Shown piece after piece: positions 62,061 through 64,000 of a stretch of DNA of 64,000 nucleotides. Made by a program: the position numbers and the translations under genes. The notes beneath the pieces are model-generated. The model saw nothing but the letters and a program-made list of their open reading frames with translations. It made no database searches and was not told the DNA's origin. The stretch spans positions 62,001-126,000 of the forward strand of contig NZ_JAAAPJ010000019.1 in NCBI RefSeq assembly GCF_009909145.1. The letters run 5' to 3'. Source of the DNA: Corallococcus silvisoli. GTDB lineage: Bacteria > Myxococcota > Myxococcia > Myxococcales > Myxococcaceae. Position 1 is the first letter of the stretch, and each line of letters starts with the position of its first letter.

Positions 62061-62450
62061 ATGTCTCCGCCCCCGACACGTCTGCTCATCGCGGTGCTGC
62101 TGGCCGGAACCTGCGCCTGCGCGCGCGCGCCCGTTTCGAGGGACAGCGACGCCCGGACGCTCCCGCGGATGGAGGCGATGCGCCCCGCCGTTCCCCTGGG
62201 CCCGCCGGCGCGGGTGGAGCAGCGCGTGCGTCCCACGGGTCTGCGCTTCGACGTGATGCCAGAGCGCGCCCGCGTGTTCGTGGATGGCCGGGCGGTGGGG
62301 CTGGCACGTCAGCTGGGGACGCTCCTTCCCCTGGCGCCGGGCGTCCATCAGGTGAGCGTCCAGTTGGAGGGCCATGCCACGTGGCGGGCCGAGGTGATGG
62401 TGGGCGACCGCCCCGAACCTATCGAGGTGACCTTGACCGCGTCGCGGTGA
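62061..62450 (+). CDS. PEGA-domain lipoprotein
   Basis: 129 residues from ATG 62061. Signal with lipobox LAGTCACA. After a Pro/Arg linker (about 28-60) the PEGA-like domain has LRFDVMPERARVFVDGRAVG and LLPLAPGVHQVSVQLEGHAT, ending near EVTLTASR. PEGA domains are beta folds found on myxobacterial surface and signalling proteins. This is the third PEGA protein in the window and lies directly before the PilZ-like kinase gene in the same direction. Confidence 0.8.
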   Translation: MSPPPTRLLIAVLLAGTCACARAPVSRDSDARTLPRMEAMRPAVPLGPPARVEQRVRPTGLRFDVMPERARVFVDGRAVGLARQLGTLLPLAPGVHQVSVQLEGHATWRAEVMVGDRPEPIEVTLTASR

Positions 62451-62506
62451 GACGCGGCCCTTCGGGATGTGAAGCGCGGCGCCATTCAACGGGGGAGGAG
62501 ACCGGC

Positions 62507-64000
62507 GTGAAGCTGCCAAGGAAGAAGGGCCGGCTGTTCCGGTTGCCGTTCGCGGATGCACCGGAGTCGCGCGCGCGGCTGTGGAAGAGCATGACGGAGC
62601 ACGGGCTGTTCGTCCCCGAGGATGCGCCGCAGCCCATCGGAACGGAGTTCCCGCTCCAGGTCGCCTTCCAGGGCGCCGGGCCCGCGGTCTCCGGCCGCGT
62701 CCGGGTGATGGAGCACGGCGTGTCCGGCTGGGTGCGCGGCTACTTCGTCAAGTTCGTCGCGCTGGACGAAGGCAGCCTCCCGCTTCCGCTGAGCCCTCGC
62801 GGCGCGCCGCCGAGCACACCGCCCGGGGCGCCGCCCACCGACCCACCCGGGCCCGTGGCCCCGGGGAGCGAGGGCCCCTGGCGCGAGGAGCCGACGCCGG
62901 TGGGCATCCGGCCCCGTTCGACGGCGGACGCCACGTCGGCGTTGAACGACTACTCGCATCTGGAGCTGTTGCACGCGCGCGACCCGGAGGCATGGCAGGG
63001 CGGCCTGAGGCCGTTCGACGCGTTCGGCCCGTACCAGCTGCTCAAGCGCCTGGGGACGGGCGGCATGGCGGAGGTCCTCCTCGCGCGGCGCACCATGGCC
63101 GAGGGCGTGGACAAGCTGGTGGCGCTCAAGCTGGTGTTCCAGGAGTACGCGCGCCACCCGCGCCTGTCGGAGCTGTTCCTCACCGAGGCGCGCCTGAGCG
63201 CCACGCTGCAACACCCCAACGTCATCCAGGTGTTCGACGTGGGGAGCGCCGCGGGCCGGCCGTTCATGGCCATGGAGTACGTGCACGGCCGCAACGGCGC
63301 GGACCTCCTCCAGCGGCTCCAGGACCGCGGGCGGCAGCCCCCCGTGGCGCTCGCGGTGAGCATCGCCATCGAGCTGGGCAAGGCGCTGGAGTATCTGCAC
63401 GGGCAGCGCGACCTGGACGGGCGCCCGCTGCACCTGGTGCACCGCGACGTCAGCCCGGGCAACCTCCTCATCGGGCTGCACGGCGAGGTGAAGCTGGTGG
63501 ACATGGGGGTGGCGTCGGCCAGCATCGCCAGCGGCAATGATCTGCTGGTGGTGGGGAAGCGCGCGTACATGGCGCCCGAACAGGCGGCGGGGGGACGCCC
63601 GGAGCCCGCCTGGGACATCCACGGCATGGGGCTGGTGCTCCACGAGCTGCTCACCCTGCACCGCGCCTCCGAGGGGCCTCCCGGAAAGGAGACCGCGCCC
63701 GCGGGGGTCCTGAAGCCGTCCCACTTCAATCCGCAGGTGACGCCGGAGCTGGAGCGACTGGTGCAGTGGGCCACCGCGCCGGAGCCCTCGGGCCGCGCGC
63801 CCAGCGCCAAGGTGCTGCGGCAGGCGCTGGAGCGCGTGCGCAGCACCCTGCCCCCCTTCGACCTGGAGCAGACGCTGCGCGAGCTGTTCGGCGAAGCGCT
63901 CGACCGGTCGCAGCGGGAGACGGAGACGCTGATCGGCATCGCGCGGGGCAAGGACCGACCTCACGCCTTCCCGCGCTACCACCGGTGGCTCGATGCCGCG
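62507..64000 (+). CDS. Ser/Thr protein kinase with PilZ-like N-terminal domain (3' end outside window)
   Basis: At least 498 residues, still open at the end. GTG 62507 is fixed by GGGGGAGGAG before it. The N-terminal 90 residues, with GTEFPLQVAFQGAGPAVSGR and GWVRGYFVKFVAL, resemble a PilZ-type domain. A Pro-rich linker follows. The kinase domain (about 175-440) has LGTGGMAEVLLARR, VALKLVF, HRDVSPGNLL with catalytic Asp, VDMGVA at the DFG place and KRAYMAPEQAAGG. It should be active; a PilZ part suggests cyclic-di-GMP or related input, which is inference. Confidence 0.9.
   Translation, partial: MKLPRKKGRLFRLPFADAPESRARLWKSMTEHGLFVPEDAPQPIGTEFPLQVAFQGAGPAVSGRVRVMEHGVSGWVRGYFVKFVALDEGSLPLPLSPRGAPPSTPPGAPPTDPPGPVAPGSEGPWREEPTPVGIRPRSTADATSALNDYSHLELLHARDPEAWQGGLRPFDAFGPYQLLKRLGTGGMAEVLLARRTMAEGVDKLVALKLVFQEYARHPRLSELFLTEARLSATLQHPNVIQVFDVGSAAGRPFMAMEYVHGRNGADLLQRLQDRGRQPPVALAVSIAIELGKALEYLHGQRDLDGRPLHLVHRDVSPGNLLIGLHGEVKLVDMGVASASIASGNDLLVVGKRAYMAPEQAAGGRPEPAWDIHGMGLVLHELLTLHRASEGPPGKETAPAGVLKPSHFNPQVTPELERLVQWATAPEPSGRAPSAKVLRQALERVRSTLPPFDLEQTLRELFGEALDRSQRETETLIGIARGKDRPHAFPRYHRWLDAA

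Overview
The window is very GC-rich, densely coded DNA with third codon positions almost all G or C. It carries eukaryotic-like Ser/Thr kinases of the HRDVSPGN type, a PP2C phosphatase, FHA and PEGA proteins, CotH, many lipoproteins and Cys-rich surface proteins. This mix points to a myxobacterium of the Myxococcaceae (Corallococcus/Myxococcus type). That is inferred from gene content; no rRNA is present to confirm it. Both ends cut through genes: an FMN reductase at the left and a protein kinase at the right.

Layout. 1-5.2 kb: flavin reductase, XRE and LysR regulators, a divergent PRISE-like reductase and coaBC. 5.3-15.2 kb: a surface protein of Ig-like repeats, a PP2C phosphatase fused to a cyclic-nucleotide domain, an FHA protein, a CotH kinase and an RluA-like protein whose catalytic Asp is replaced. 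15.2-27.7 kb: the most distinctive locus. It has a giant multicopper oxidase (about 1,780 aa, copper motifs in permuted order), a YVTN-like beta-propeller, a tandem SCO1/SenC protein and a lipoprotein joining a cytochrome c domain to an ABC-type binding domain, all in one direction, followed by a convergent OmpR/histidine-kinase pair. It looks like an envelope copper-dependent metal-oxidation or redox system resembling MofA/MnxG/OmpB-type oxidases.

28-31.5 kb: GlcD-like oxidase, VOC protein, GNAT, a solitary Mrr endonuclease and a CAT-anticodon tRNA with a clear promoter and terminator. 31.6-38.6 kb: a DnaJ-like Cys-rich membrane protein with a His/Cys-PEGA partner, then an Ada-AlkA fusion overlapping an Ogt methyltransferase (alkylation repair), a PEP mutase-like enzyme and a methyltransferase. 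38.6-47.8 kb: YahK-like dehydrogenase, a GDT1/UPF0016 transporter behind a yybP-ykoY manganese riboswitch, a ribbon-helix-helix protein, a UPF0104 membrane protein, YacG, MgtE, a quinone oxidoreductase, an arginase-family enzyme and a receiver-ATPase protein without a phospho-acceptor His.

48-64 kb: HtrA protease, a pseudokinase with PEGA tail, Cys-rich lipoproteins, a LysR remnant, a DTW enzyme, a P-domain lipoprotein, a chemoreceptor with a His-rich membrane domain, a glycosyltransferase/PIG-L deacetylase operon, a PEGA lipoprotein and a PilZ-like/kinase fusion. No CRISPR array, prophage or insertion sequence was seen.
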